From: Kitasatospora gansuensis
Lineage (GTDB): Bacteria > Actinomycetota > Actinomycetes > Streptomycetales > Streptomycetaceae
Length of the DNA stretch: 64,000 bases
Assembly (NCBI RefSeq): GCF_014203705.1
Contig: NZ_JACHJR010000001.1
Coordinates: 5,704,001-5,768,000, forward strand
Direction of reading: 5' to 3'
Every line of letters begins with the position of its first letter. The first letter of the stretch is position 1. The translations under genes were made by a program, and so were the position numbers. The notes below the pieces were generated by a model. It searched no databases, was not told where the DNA came from, and saw nothing but the letters and a program-made list of their open reading frames with translations. Positions 7,659 to 16,777 of this stretch are shown here, one piece after another.

Positions 7659-7704
7659 GCGCCCGCGGGCGGCCCCGGAAGCTCCGGTGGCCGCCCGCGG
7701 GCGC
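7659..7704 (-). terminator. Strong GC-rich hairpin terminator
   Basis: A perfect 16-bp stem (7659-7674 with 7689-7704) encloses a second small stem (CCGGA/TCCGG). It lies 10 bp beyond the 3' end of the minus-strand gene at 7715-8944. Confidence 0.75.
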
Positions 7705-7714
7705 GTGGGGTGTC

Positions 7715-8944
7715 CTACGGGCGCCAGGCCGGGGCCGTGACGATCGTCTTGAGCTGGTCGAGGTCGAGGGCCGGTGTGCCGGGGCGGAAGGTGTAGCCGT
7801 TCTCGCCGTTCCACAGGGTGGCGGTCACACTCCGGCCGTCCGGGTAGTACACGGCCGCCGTCCAGTGCAGGACGGGGGTGGTCGCGGTCTTGCCGTTGCC
7901 GAAGCTGTTGGTGACGACGGTGGAGCCGTCCGCCTGCAGTCCCCGTACCTCCAGGGGGCCGGGCGGGCTCGACTCGGCGTACTCCTTGTCCTCGATCCCC
8001 CGCTTCCCCGCCGGGCCGGTGATCACCACGAGCATGCTGGTGCGACCCTCGAAGGTCACGGTGAAGGGGGTGCCGCTCGTGCCCTCCGTTCCGGAGAGCA
8101 CGGCCCCTTGTGGGAGCAACGGCAGCAGCGTCGGGCGCAGGTCCGGTGCCGCCGGTTCGGGGGCGGGCGGTGTCGGAGCGTTCTTCCTGCTGGGCAGCGC
8201 GTCGAAGATCTGCTGCCAGCCCGGGGCGGCCACCAGCGCGCGCAGCTGCTCGGTGTCGAGCGGTGGGTCCGTCCGGTTGGAGGCGCTGGCTTCCCCGTTG
8301 TGCTCGATGATCAGTACCCGACGGCCGTCCGGCGCGGCCCAGGTCGCCCGCCACTCCTTGTGGGTCGCCAGGTTGGTGTCGCGCAGCTTGTCGATCACCA
8401 CCATGGAGCCGCTGGGGAGCGTCGTGCGCTCGCAGGAGTCCTGCGGCATCTGGAGCGGGTCCATGCAGACGGCGGCCACCGCCGGGACCAGCTCGGTGCG
8501 CTCGACGGTGTACGAGATGATGCTCGGGCCCTTGCCGTCGTCGAAGAGGAGCGCGCCGTCGGTGCGGTACGGGTCGCCGGTCGGCCCCGGCGTACCGGGT
8601 GTCTGGGCGTGCAGCACCTGCGACGACCCGGGTGGCAGCAGCCCGATGACCGCCTGCACCGCCTCTGTGGAGGTCAGTGGGCGCTTCGGCCGGTGCGCGG
8701 GATCGATCGTGCCCGTGCCGCGGCCGAACGCCGTGAGGCTCCCGGCCAGGGCCAGCACCGCCAGCCCGCCCGCCAGGCCGGCCCGCCGCCGGTTGCGCCG
8801 ACGTCGGCCGATCCGCTCGGCCCGGGTGGCGAGGCTGTGCAGCGCCTGGTCCGGCGCCAGCGCGGCCGCGCCGTGCAGGGCCAGCGTGAAGCCGTCCGCG
8901 AAGCCGTCCGGGCGACCGCCCTCGAACTCGTCATCAACGGGCAT
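7715..8944 (-). CDS. Membrane-anchored protein coupled to an ECF sigma factor (possible anti-sigma)
   Basis: 409 residues from ATG 8944, overlapping the 3' end of the sigma-factor gene by 11 bp, so the two are translationally coupled. A basic stretch (RRRRNRRR, ~48-55) precedes one membrane helix (~58-74), leaving a cytoplasmic N-terminus of ~50 residues and a large extracytoplasmic C-terminal domain. This topology and position fit a sigma-factor regulator. No zinc-binding anti-sigma motif (HxxxCxxC) is seen, so the role is inferred from context. Confidence 0.65.
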   Translation of the reverse strand: MPVDDEFEGGRPDGFADGFTLALHGAAALAPDQALHSLATRAERIGRRRRNRRRAGLAGGLAVLALAGSLTAFGRGTGTIDPAHRPKRPLTSTEAVQAVIGLLPPGSSQVLHAQTPGTPGPTGDPYRTDGALLFDDGKGPSIISYTVERTELVPAVAAVCMDPLQMPQDSCERTTLPSGSMVVIDKLRDTNLATHKEWRATWAAPDGRRVLIIEHNGEASASNRTDPPLDTEQLRALVAAPGWQQIFDALPSRKNAPTPPAPEPAAPDLRPTLLPLLPQGAVLSGTEGTSGTPFTVTFEGRTSMLVVITGPAGKRGIEDKEYAESSPPGPLEVRGLQADGSTVVTNSFGNGKTATTPVLHWTAAVYYPDGRSVTATLWNGENGYTFRPGTPALDLDQLKTIVTAPAWRP

Positions 8945-9518
8945 GGCGAAGCACCGCCTTCTCCAGGCTGGGGACCGGCTTGGCCGGACCCGGACGGACG
9001 GCGCCGAGGTCGGCGCCGAGGGTGTCACGCATCCGGGCCAGCGCCCGGCTGCTCCGGGACCGCACCGCCGTACTGCTCAGGCGCAGCGCGGCCGCCGTCT
9101 CCTCCACGCTGCGGTCCTCCCAGAACCGGAGCACGAGCACGGCCCGGTCCGGAGCCGACAGCTCTCCCAACGCTCGCAGCAGCGTCAGCCGCAGCGCGGG
9201 ATCCGGGTCGTCGACGGCGACGTCGGGCACCGCGCCGGTGGCTCGCTCGCCGCTGCTGCGCTTGCGCCGGTGCGACAGGAAGGTGTTGACCAGCACGGTC
9301 TGGGCGTAGCCGCTCGGGTTGTCGAGCCGGGAGACCTTGCGCCACTTCACGAAGAGGCGGCTGAGCGCCTCCTGCACGAGGTCCTCGGCGAGATGCGCGT
9401 CACCACCCGTCAGCAGGAAGGCGGTGCGGAGCAAGTGCCGGCCCCGGGACGCCACGAAGGCCGGGAAGTCGGGCGGCGCCGGTTCGGCGGGTTGCTCCGG
9501 GCTCAGTACTTGGTCCAT
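8934..9518 (-). CDS. ECF sigma factor, SigE-family type
   Basis: 194 residues from ATG 9518. Region 2 is recognisable around residues 20-85 (the helix 'HLAEDLVQEALSRLFVKW' recognises the -10 element) and region 4 around 115-165 (LSAPDRAVLVLRFWEDRSVEETAAAL then an HTH). Region 3 is absent, as in extracytoplasmic-function sigma factors. It directs RNA polymerase to a specific regulon, probably held in check by the overlapping downstream membrane protein. Confidence 0.88.
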   Translation of the reverse strand: MDQVLSPEQPAEPAPPDFPAFVASRGRHLLRTAFLLTGGDAHLAEDLVQEALSRLFVKWRKVSRLDNPSGYAQTVLVNTFLSHRRKRSSGERATGAVPDVAVDDPDPALRLTLLRALGELSAPDRAVLVLRFWEDRSVEETAAALRLSSTAVRSRSSRALARMRDTLGADLGAVRPGPAKPVPSLEKAVLRHAR

Positions 9519-9605
9519 GCCCTTCTAACGCCGTTGACCCACTGTCATGTGGCAGGTCTTCGGTAGGAAATCCGGCGCCGGATGGCCGGTGGGTACGCTG
9601 GGCGG

Positions 9606-10487
9606 ATGCTGTTGCCCGCCGACCTGCCGACGCCGCTCCAGGTGCTCGACGACCCCGACTTTGCGCGGGCCGGCGTGGAGCTGCGGCTGAAGCGGGACGA
9701 CCTGGCGCACCCGACCGTCCCGGGCAACAAGTGGCGCAAGCTCGCGCCCAACCTGGCGTACGCGGTGGAGACCGGCGCCCGGGGGCTGTACACCTTCGGC
9801 GGGGCGTACTCCACGCACCTGCGGGCGGTGGCGGCGGCCGCGCAGGCGCTCGGGCTGCCCAGCATCGGCGTGGTGCGCGGGGACGAACTCGCCGCCGCCC
9901 CGCGCAACTGGTCGCTGCGGGCGGCCGAGGGGTGCGGGATGGAGCTCCGCTTCGTCTCCCGGGCCGACTACCGCGCCCTCCTGACGGATCACCAGCCGCT
10001 GGCGCCCGGCTGGCTGGTCCTCCCCGAGGGCGGCTCCAACCCGCTCGCCGTCCAGGGGGCCGCCGCCGTCCCGGCCGAGATCCCCGACCTGGGCCCGTCC
10101 GACCTGCTGGCCTGCCCGGTCGGCACCGGCGGCACCCTGGCCGGTCTCGCCGCGGGCCTCCCACCCGGCGCCCGGGCCCTGGGCGTCGCCGTCCTGCGCG
10201 GCGAGGGCTACCTGGAACGCGAGGTCGCCACCCTCCACCAGGCCACCTACGCCCGCCAGTTCGACAACTGGCGGATCGCCCACACCCACCACGGTGGCGG
10301 CTACGGCCGCCTCACCCCCGAACTCACCGCCTTCGCCGAAGAGTTCGAGCAACGCCACGGCCTGGCCCTGGAACGTCGCTATGTCGCCAAAACCCTCCAC
10401 GCCGTCCACCACGCGGCCACCACCGGGCAGTTGACCTCCGGCACCCGTGTCACCGTGGTCGTCACCGGCTTGCCCGATCCGCTCTGA
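9606..10487 (+). CDS. PLP-dependent ACC deaminase/D-cysteine desulfhydrase family protein
   Basis: 293 residues. GNKWRK places the PLP Schiff-base lysine at about residue 42, as in 1-aminocyclopropane-1-carboxylate deaminase and D-cysteine desulfhydrase. The GGAYSTH and PVGTGGTLAGL segments fit substrate and phosphate binding. The substrate cannot be fixed from sequence; D-cysteine or ACC are the usual options. The start could also be ATG 9582, eight codons upstream; 9606 was chosen because MLLP begins the conserved part. Divergent from the sigma-factor operon. Confidence 0.8.
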   Translation: MLLPADLPTPLQVLDDPDFARAGVELRLKRDDLAHPTVPGNKWRKLAPNLAYAVETGARGLYTFGGAYSTHLRAVAAAAQALGLPSIGVVRGDELAAAPRNWSLRAAEGCGMELRFVSRADYRALLTDHQPLAPGWLVLPEGGSNPLAVQGAAAVPAEIPDLGPSDLLACPVGTGGTLAGLAAGLPPGARALGVAVLRGEGYLEREVATLHQATYARQFDNWRIAHTHHGGGYGRLTPELTAFAEEFEQRHGLALERRYVAKTLHAVHHAATTGQLTSGTRVTVVVTGLPDPL

Positions 10488-10621
10488 GGGGCACGGCTCT
10501 CCCTCCCGCGGGGCAGGCCGGGATCGTGCGGGCGAGCGATCCTCGCGGGAGGGCGTTCGGCCAGACTTTCGCCAGGCGGGAGGCAGCGGCCCCCGCCGGG
10601 TACGAGATCTCGGGGGACACC

Positions 10622-11134
10622 ATGACGACGACGACGGCGGTACGGAGCGGACGGCGGCACGGCCGGGCGGGGTACGTTGCTGCGGCGGTGGCCCTCGCCT
10701 ACGCGGCACCGCACTTCTGGTGGGGTGCCGGGATCGGTGCCACCTTCCCCGGCGACTTCGCCGACGCCCCGCACGGCACCTGGGAGGCGGCGATCGGCTA
10801 CTGGGGGATGGGCGGCGTCGCGGTACTCGGCGCGGTCGTCGCACTCGCCCTGGTCCGCCCCTGGGGCCGCCGCCTCCCACGCCGACCGCTCGCCGTCGCG
10901 GCGGCTGTCGCCTCGGTCGGCATGACGCTCTGGGGTCTCACCTATTTCGCCCTGCAATATCTGCTCGCCGCCGGCCGGGTCGTCTCGGCCCCGGCCTTCG
11001 CCGCCAAGGCCGCGCACCCGCAGGCCGCGTGGGGGCTCTTCTGGTACGCCCTGTTCGTGACGTGGGGCGTCATGCTCGGCACCGCCGCCTGGAGTCGGCT
11101 GCGCGGCGGGCGGGCCGGCTGCGCATGCGGCTAG
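10622..11134 (+). CDS. Small four-helix membrane protein (DUF3995-like)
   Basis: 170 residues from ATG 10622 with GGGGGA upstream. Four hydrophobic segments (roughly 17-38, 62-80, 90-112, 138-155) are separated by short charged loops, and HFWWG occurs near the first. Membrane location is secure; function is unknown. The C-terminus is Arg/Gly/Cys-rich. Confidence 0.65.
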   Translation: MTTTTAVRSGRRHGRAGYVAAAVALAYAAPHFWWGAGIGATFPGDFADAPHGTWEAAIGYWGMGGVAVLGAVVALALVRPWGRRLPRRPLAVAAAVASVGMTLWGLTYFALQYLLAAGRVVSAPAFAAKAAHPQAAWGLFWYALFVTWGVMLGTAAWSRLRGGRAGCACG

Positions 11135-11214
11135 GCAGCGTCCTGGAGATCAGATGAGTGTTTGATCGCTGCCGGAACTCCGTCTCGCTGCGTGCACCAA
11201 GGCGCCGGGGCAGG

Positions 11215-11238
11215 GGACTCACAATCCCTTGGTCGTGG
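11215..11238 (+). repeat. Second, shorter tRNA-like fragment (att remnant)
   Basis: This 24-bp stretch matches the first 24 bp of the tRNA fragment at 7419 with a single difference (CAC in place of CAT at the anticodon). It keeps the anticodon arm and the start of the T-stem but then diverges. It lies between the membrane-protein gene and a terminator. It may be a decayed attachment site of an older or nested element. Confidence 0.6.
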
Positions 11239-11246
11239 ACAACACA

Positions 11247-11288
11247 CTGATGGGGGGTCACCGCCGAACAGCGGTGACCCCCCATCAG
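11247..11288. terminator. 18-bp perfect bidirectional hairpin
   Basis: CTGATGGGGGGTCACCGC (11247-11264) pairs perfectly with 11271-11288 around a 6-nt loop. It sits between the plus-strand gene ending at 11134 and the minus-strand gene ending at 11300, serving convergent transcription. Confidence 0.8.
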
Positions 11289-11299
11289 GTTGCCGAGCC

Positions 11300-13390
11300 T
11301 CAGCCCAGGGCGATGCGTTCGGCGACGCGCTTGCTGCCGCCGGCCGGCTTGATCAGGTAGAGGTCCAGGCGGAGGTTCTTGGTCCTGGGGGCGAGCTTCT
11401 TGACCTCGTCGGCGAGCTTCGGGTCGTCGAGGAAGAGGCGGACGGGGTCGGGGGAGGCGGCGGCGTAGTCCAGCATCTGCTGGGGGGTGCGGGCGAAGAG
11501 GGCCCACTCCCAGGTCTTCCAGGAGCGGCCCTGGTCCTGGTTGAGGACGCTCAGCCAGAGGTTGTCCTCGCCGGAGCCCCAGTCGCTGCCGTGGTCGCCC
11601 ATGGCGCGGGTGCCGGCCAGCGAGATGGTCAGGGCCTTGTCGTGGTCGGGGCGGACGGCCTCGATCGCGGCGATCCGCTGGGCCACGTCCGTCCGGGCGC
11701 CGTCGCCGCGGAGCATGGCGCGGCCGGGGCTGGCCGTCCAGCCGGCCTCGCCGCCACCGCCGGGCTGGCCGCTGCTGAGGACGGCGAACAGCAGGCAGCC
11801 GGTGGTGACCAGGACGGTGGTGCCGGAGCGGAGCAGGCCGCGGGCACCGGCGTCCGGACGGGTGCCGGCCAGCAGGCGGCGGCCGAGCAGCGGGAGCAGC
11901 GCGGCGGCGAAGCAGACCAGGCCGACCACCAGCAGCTGGTGGAGCAGCTTCTCGTAGAAGTACGAGGTGCTGCCGGCCGTCTTCAGCTGGTACTCCATCA
12001 CGCCGACCACGATCGTGACCATCGCGGCGCTGCTGATCAGGGCGACCCGGCGCGGGCGGTTGGCCCGGGAGGCGCGGGTGAGCAGGGCGGCGACGGTGCC
12101 GGCCACCAGCGGGAAGAGGATGTGCCGGCCGACCGGCCCTATCCCGCCCGGGATGGTCAGGACGCTGGCCTCGCCGGCCTGCTTGAGGTTGACGTAGACC
12201 GGGAACAGCGCGAGCACGCCGGCCACGGCGCCGGTCAGCAGCAGGCCGATCCAGTGGCTGCGCCAGTCGCGCCAGTGGACCACGGCCCAGGCGAACACCA
12301 CGGCCCCGGCGGCGGGCAGCAGCAGGTAGTGGCCGAAGGAGATGCCGACGGTCAGCGCGGCGAGCACGACGATCTGCTCACCGGTCCGGGTGAGCGGACG
12401 GATCGCCAGGCCGACCAGGACGGCGAGCAGTCCGAGCGCGAAGATCTCGCTGAGGAAGCCGCGTCCGTGCATCTGCGGCAGCTCGGCGACGGCCAGGTAG
12501 GCGGCGGTCGGCAGGTAGAGCGCGAGGCCGCGCCAGCCGCGCAGGGCCGGGCCGGCGGCGCGGTGCATGGCCCACAGGATCGCCACCCCGAGGCCGGCCG
12601 TGACCAGGGCGTTGAGCAGGACGAACAGCCCGAGCTCGGCCATCGAGCCGGTCGGCGCGGCGCCGCCGTTGACGAACTTGGTGAGCACCGCCAGGATCAG
12701 GTGGCTGCCCTGCGGGTAGGTCTGCATGCCCTTCTGCAGGGTGGTCGCCGCGTCGGCCTGGTGCATCGAGGCGAGGCCGCCGACCCGCAGCACGGTGTCG
12801 TAGAGCGCGGCGTGCCGGCCGAGGTCCTCGGCCGAGACGATGGTGGCCAGCCGGCCGATGTCGGTGCGGCGCAGCAGCGGGTACAGGAAGAACGCGGCGG
12901 TCAGCCCGGCGGAGAGCAGCACGGGGTGGTCGCGGGTGGGCACCAGGCGGCGGACGGTCTCGCCGAACGGGAGCTTCGGTGTGGCGGGGTCGGGCCGGTG
13001 CACGGCCCGGATCACCACCAGCAGGACGGCGGTGGCCTCGGCGAGCGCGACCGGGTGCAGACCCCAGGGCCAGCGGCTGGCCAGGATGCCGAGGGCGCAG
13101 GTCCAGCCGATCAGCGCGCTGCCGGAGATCATGAACCGGTCGAACGCGGTGGCGCGCGAGCGCACCAGGGTGGCGGCGGCGAACCAGAGCACCACGAAGG
13201 TCAGCAGGTCGGCCGAGACCAGGTGGGCCACGGGAGGCAGCACCAGCAGGACGGCCGCGAAGCGGAGCAGCCCGGCGTCCGGCCGGAGCCGGCCGCGGCT
13301 TCGGCGGCCGGAGGCCCGGCTCCCGCCGGTGGTCTCCGGATCGCCCTGTATTGAGGCGCCCGCAGCCGTACTGGGTGTCGCTGTCGACAC
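11300..13390 (-). CDS. Polytopic membrane protein, GT-C glycosyltransferase-like
   Basis: About 696 residues with a dozen or more hydrophobic helices and a soluble C-terminal ~140 residues. A loop containing 'TLQKGMQTYPQGSH' between helices is reminiscent of the extracytoplasmic substrate loops of GT-C type polyprenyl-dependent sugar transferases. The GTG start at 13390 is preferred because GGGGGA lies just upstream; the frame is also open up to an ATG at 13474. Next to an LCP-family ligase gene, so a role in envelope glycopolymers is plausible but unproven. Confidence 0.6.
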   Translation of the reverse strand: MSTATPSTAAGASIQGDPETTGGSRASGRRSRGRLRPDAGLLRFAAVLLVLPPVAHLVSADLLTFVVLWFAAATLVRSRATAFDRFMISGSALIGWTCALGILASRWPWGLHPVALAEATAVLLVVIRAVHRPDPATPKLPFGETVRRLVPTRDHPVLLSAGLTAAFFLYPLLRRTDIGRLATIVSAEDLGRHAALYDTVLRVGGLASMHQADAATTLQKGMQTYPQGSHLILAVLTKFVNGGAAPTGSMAELGLFVLLNALVTAGLGVAILWAMHRAAGPALRGWRGLALYLPTAAYLAVAELPQMHGRGFLSEIFALGLLAVLVGLAIRPLTRTGEQIVVLAALTVGISFGHYLLLPAAGAVVFAWAVVHWRDWRSHWIGLLLTGAVAGVLALFPVYVNLKQAGEASVLTIPGGIGPVGRHILFPLVAGTVAALLTRASRANRPRRVALISSAAMVTIVVGVMEYQLKTAGSTSYFYEKLLHQLLVVGLVCFAAALLPLLGRRLLAGTRPDAGARGLLRSGTTVLVTTGCLLFAVLSSGQPGGGGEAGWTASPGRAMLRGDGARTDVAQRIAAIEAVRPDHDKALTISLAGTRAMGDHGSDWGSGEDNLWLSVLNQDQGRSWKTWEWALFARTPQQMLDYAAASPDPVRLFLDDPKLADEVKKLAPRTKNLRLDLYLIKPAGGSKRVAERIALG

Positions 13391-13555
13391 GATTCCCCCG
13401 CAAGTGGTTCGACCGATTCTGGATGGAGCCGGCCCCCTGAGCGGAGAAATTCGGCCGCCCCAAGTCTGAACCATCCCCTGTACTGCTACGAAGTCGGGGT
13501 GCCTCGCGCCGCCGCGGACGGACCCGATCCGGTTCCCGTCAGACCGCCGGACGGC

Positions 13556-15010
13556 CTAACCGAACGTCAGGTTGGAGCAGAGGTCGGCGTCGGCCGTGCG
13601 GGTGTTGTCGGCGATGCCGGTCGGGACGCCGGTGCCCGAGGGGGTCGGGGTCGGGGTGCCGGCCGGCGTGGTGGGGGAGAGGTCGCGGCCGAGGGTGACG
13701 GTGAGGCCGGTGGCCGTGCGGTCGGGCTGCAGGTCGGCGGTGGGGAAGTAGCGGGCCAGGGCCTCGGCCGCGTCGAGCTGGGCGGGCGGGTAGCCGATCA
13801 CGGTGGTCTTGCGGGTGCTGGTGGGGGTGGGGCCGACGGTGACGTCGGTGTAGCCCTGGGCCCTGAGGGTTTCGGCGGTCTTGGCCGCGAGGTCCGCCGT
13901 CCTGGTGGCGTTGAGCAGCACCACGGGAGTGGTGACGGCGGGGATCGAGGGGGTCTCCGAAGGGGCGGCGGTGACCAGGCCGGTCGACTGGCCGTCGAGG
14001 GTGCGGTCCTGGCGGAGCAGGTTCCAGAGCTGGTCGACGTCGGGGTGGACCAGGGCGACCCGGTCGCCCTGGTAGCGCCAGGGGACGGTGACGAACTCGA
14101 TGTCGGCGAGCTTGATGTCCTGGAGCGACTGGGCGAAGTCGACCAGCTTCATCGGGGTGCCGAGGCCGGGGTCGACGGTGAGCGACTTGCTCGCGGCGTC
14201 GGCCAGCGGGAGCAGGGTGGTCAGGTTGAAGCCCTGGTCCTGCACCTTCTTGATGAGTGAGGAGAGGAAGGCCTGCTGACGCTTGATCCGGCCGATGTCG
14301 GAGCCGTCGCCGAAGCCGTGCCTGGCTCGGACGTAGTCCAGGGCGAGCTGCCCGGAGAGGGTCTGGCGGCCCTTCTCCAGGTGTATGCCGTAGGAGTCGA
14401 CGGCGTTCGGCACGCAGACGTCGACTCCCTTGACCGCCTCGGTCATCGCGGCGAAGCCCTTGAAGTCGACCACGATGGTGTGGTCGATCCGCAGGCCGGT
14501 GAGGGCCTCGACGGTGTTCTGCGAGCAGGCGGGGTTGCCCTGGTCGGAACCGCCGATGGTGAAGGCCGAGTTGAACATCTGGTTGGTGCGCGCGGTGGTC
14601 CACTTGCCGTCGGCCTGCTTGCAGGGCGGGATGGTGACCAGGGTGTCCCGGGGTATCGAGACCGCGACCGCGTGCCTGCGGTCGCTGTAGACGTGCAGCA
14701 GGATCGCGGTGTCGGAGTGCCCGACGCCCGCGTCGCCGCCGCCGAGGTTGTCGTTGCCGTCGTTGCGGGTGTCGGAGCCGAGCAGCAGGACGTTGACCGG
14801 GAGCCCGCCGCCCACCTTGGTGGGGGTGGGGGCCGGCGGGCGGCTGGTGGCGATGCCGCCGGCGTCGAAGGTGGTGATCTGGCCGTCGAGGCGGTGGTAG
14901 TACCAGGCTCCGGTGCCCGCGGTGGCCAGCACCAGGACAGCGGCCGTCGCGCCGGCGAACTTGGCCAGCCGCTTTCGGCGGGAGGCAGGCCGGATCTTCG
15001 GGTCGCTCAT
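13556..15010 (-). CDS. LytR-CpsA-Psr (LCP) family protein with LytR_C domain
   Basis: 484 residues. One membrane helix (~17-37) is followed by a conserved LCP domain (~75-260) with LLLGSDTRN, SDTAILLHV and VSIPRDTLV and the arginine-rich DYVRARHG segment that binds polyprenyl pyrophosphate. A C-terminal LytR_C-like domain (~350-440) follows a Pro/Thr linker. LCP proteins attach glycopolymers such as teichoic acid or other wall polysaccharides to peptidoglycan outside the cell. Start ATG 15010. Confidence 0.9.
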   Translation of the reverse strand: MSDPKIRPASRRKRLAKFAGATAAVLVLATAGTGAWYYHRLDGQITTFDAGGIATSRPPAPTPTKVGGGLPVNVLLLGSDTRNDGNDNLGGGDAGVGHSDTAILLHVYSDRRHAVAVSIPRDTLVTIPPCKQADGKWTTARTNQMFNSAFTIGGSDQGNPACSQNTVEALTGLRIDHTIVVDFKGFAAMTEAVKGVDVCVPNAVDSYGIHLEKGRQTLSGQLALDYVRARHGFGDGSDIGRIKRQQAFLSSLIKKVQDQGFNLTTLLPLADAASKSLTVDPGLGTPMKLVDFAQSLQDIKLADIEFVTVPWRYQGDRVALVHPDVDQLWNLLRQDRTLDGQSTGLVTAAPSETPSIPAVTTPVVLLNATRTADLAAKTAETLRAQGYTDVTVGPTPTSTRKTTVIGYPPAQLDAAEALARYFPTADLQPDRTATGLTVTLGRDLSPTTPAGTPTPTPSGTGVPTGIADNTRTADADLCSNLTFG

Positions 15011-15179
15011 GGGGTCTCAGGCACTCTCTGCTGCGGCCGCTCGGTGCGAGCCGTCGGGGTGCGGCCCGGTCGGGGGCCCTCACTACACAGACGGCTCAGG
15101 CACGGCAGTCGGTTACACGAATGCGCAATCTAACCCGGAAGATTTGTACGAGCCCCATCGCCCCCCCCCCGAGCGGGGG

Positions 15180-15650
15180 TCAGGCCCGGGCCTCGTCCTC
15201 GCCCGCGTGCTCGAGGATCCGGCGGAGCAGGTCGCGGAGCTGGGTGCGCTCCTCGTCGTCGAGCGCGGCGAGCGGCTCGCGGGCGAAGTTGAGCGACTCG
15301 CGGAGCTCCTCGGAGGCGGCGCCGCCGGAGTCGGTGGCGGCCACCAGCTTGACCCGACGGTCCTGCGGGTCGGCCTCCCGGGTGACGAAGCCGCGGCCCT
15401 CCAGCCGGTCCACGATGCCGGTGATGTTGGACGGCTCGCAGCTCAGCGTCTGGGCGATGTGCCGCATCGGCATCGGGCCGCGCCGGAGCAGGGCGAGCAC
15501 CTTGGCCTGCGCGCCGGTGAGCGAGCGGGCGGCGGCGGCTTCCTCGTACTCGCGGTGGAAGAGCGCGACCAGGCCGGCCATGAGGTCGACGACCTCGCGG
15601 GTGATCGCGTCGGTGGGCGCGGCGGCTTCCTGGGTGGGCTTCGTCTCCAT
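15180..15650 (-). CDS. MarR-family transcriptional regulator
   Basis: 156 residues with the MarR winged-helix layout: LTGAQAKVLALLRRGPMPMRHIAQTL (helix-turn-helix) and VDRLEGRGFVTREADPQDRR (wing). It is divergent from an oxidoreductase gene, and two near-identical palindromes in the 100-bp gap (15679-15725) are the likely operators. Ligand unknown. Confidence 0.88.
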   Translation of the reverse strand: METKPTQEAAAPTDAITREVVDLMAGLVALFHREYEEAAAARSLTGAQAKVLALLRRGPMPMRHIAQTLSCEPSNITGIVDRLEGRGFVTREADPQDRRVKLVAATDSGGAASEELRESLNFAREPLAALDDEERTQLRDLLRRILEHAGEDEARA

Positions 15651-15678
15651 GGTGCCCAGTCTAGCTGAATATTTGACA

Positions 15679-15725
15679 AGGTGAACCTTTCATGTCCACG
15701 ATTGCTTCAGTAGGTCAACCTTTCA
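15679..15725. promoter_or_regulatory. Duplicated MarR operator
   Basis: AGGTGAACCTTTCA (15679-15692) and AGGTCAACCTTTCA (15712-15725) are 33 bp apart, about three helical turns, and each contains an AGGT-2-ACCT palindrome. TTGACA at 15673-15678 could be a -35 box overlapped by the first site. They lie between the divergent MarR and oxidoreductase genes. Confidence 0.65.
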
Positions 15726-15751
15726 GGCTCGGCACGACGAGGAGTACCGCC

Positions 15752-16777
15752 ATGGCAGAGCAGGCGACGCCCACCACCGGCCGCGAGTGGCAGCTGGCCG
15801 CCCGCCCGGACGGCTGGCCCAAGCCGTCCGACTTCGCGCTGGTCGAGGCGCCGGTCGGGCAGCCCGGTCCCGGCCAGATCCTGGTCCGCAACGAGTACCT
15901 CTCGGTCGACCCCTACATGCGCGGCCGGATGAACGACGTGAAGTCGTACGTCCCGCCGTTCCAGCTCGGGCAGACCATGGACGGCGGCGTGGTCGGCTAC
16001 GTGGTGGCCTCCGAGGCGGACGGCTTCCAGGTCGGCGACGCGGTGCTGCACGGGTTCGGCTGGCGCGAGTACGCGACCCTGGACGCCAAGCACGCGGTGA
16101 AGGTGGACGCCGAACTCGCCCCGCTCTCCTACTACCTGGGCGTGCTCGGGATGCCCGGCCTGACCGCCTACGCGGGTCTGCTGGAGGTCGGGAGCCTGCA
16201 GGAGGGTGACACCGTCTTCGTCTCCGGCGCGGCCGGCGCGGTCGGTTCGCTGGTCGGCCAGATCGCCAGGCTCAAGGGCGCGAAGCGGGTCATCGGCTCG
16301 GCCGGTTCGGCGCAGAAGGTGGCCACCCTGGTGGACGGCTACGGCTTCGACGCCGCCTTCAACTACAAGGACGCCCCGGTCCGCGAGCAGCTCGCGGCCG
16401 CCGCCCCGGACGGGATCGACGTCTACTTCGACAACGTCGGCGGCGACCACCTGGAGGCCGCGATCGGTGCGCTCAACGTGCACGGCCGGGCCGTCCTGTG
16501 CGGGGCCATCGCGCAGTACAACGACACCACCGCGCCGGCCGGACCGCGCAACCTCGCGCTGGCGATCGGCAAGCGGCTGCGCCTGCAGGGCCTGCTGGTC
16601 CGTGACCACGCCGCGCTCCAGGGGCAGTTCGTCGCCGAGGTGGCCGGCTGGCTGACCGACGGGAAGCTGCGCTACGACGAGACAGTGGTGGACGGCGTGG
16701 AGAACACCGCCGACGCCTTCATCGGCATGCTCGGCGGAGCCAACACCGGCAAGATGGTGGTCCGGCTCGCGCACTGA
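15752..16777 (+). CDS. NADP-dependent medium-chain oxidoreductase (alkenal/prostaglandin reductase type)
   Basis: 341 residues. VFVSGAAGAVGSLVGQIA (~150) is the NADPH-binding glycine-rich loop of zinc-free MDR enzymes that reduce alpha,beta-unsaturated aldehydes and ketones; VDPYMRGRM near residue 50 is diagnostic of this subfamily. ATG 15752 has GAGGAG 8 nt upstream; an earlier in-frame ATG at 15692 lies inside the operator region. Probably derepressed by the divergent MarR regulator in response to reactive electrophiles. Confidence 0.88.
   Translation: MAEQATPTTGREWQLAARPDGWPKPSDFALVEAPVGQPGPGQILVRNEYLSVDPYMRGRMNDVKSYVPPFQLGQTMDGGVVGYVVASEADGFQVGDAVLHGFGWREYATLDAKHAVKVDAELAPLSYYLGVLGMPGLTAYAGLLEVGSLQEGDTVFVSGAAGAVGSLVGQIARLKGAKRVIGSAGSAQKVATLVDGYGFDAAFNYKDAPVREQLAAAAPDGIDVYFDNVGGDHLEAAIGALNVHGRAVLCGAIAQYNDTTAPAGPRNLALAIGKRLRLQGLLVRDHAALQGQFVAEVAGWLTDGKLRYDETVVDGVENTADAFIGMLGGANTGKMVVRLAH

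Noticed and set aside
11162..13354. 730-codon plus-strand open frame
   Set aside because: Antisense to a polytopic membrane protein with far better hydrophobicity pattern; its Gly/Gln/Asp-rich translation is the usual GC-rich shadow.
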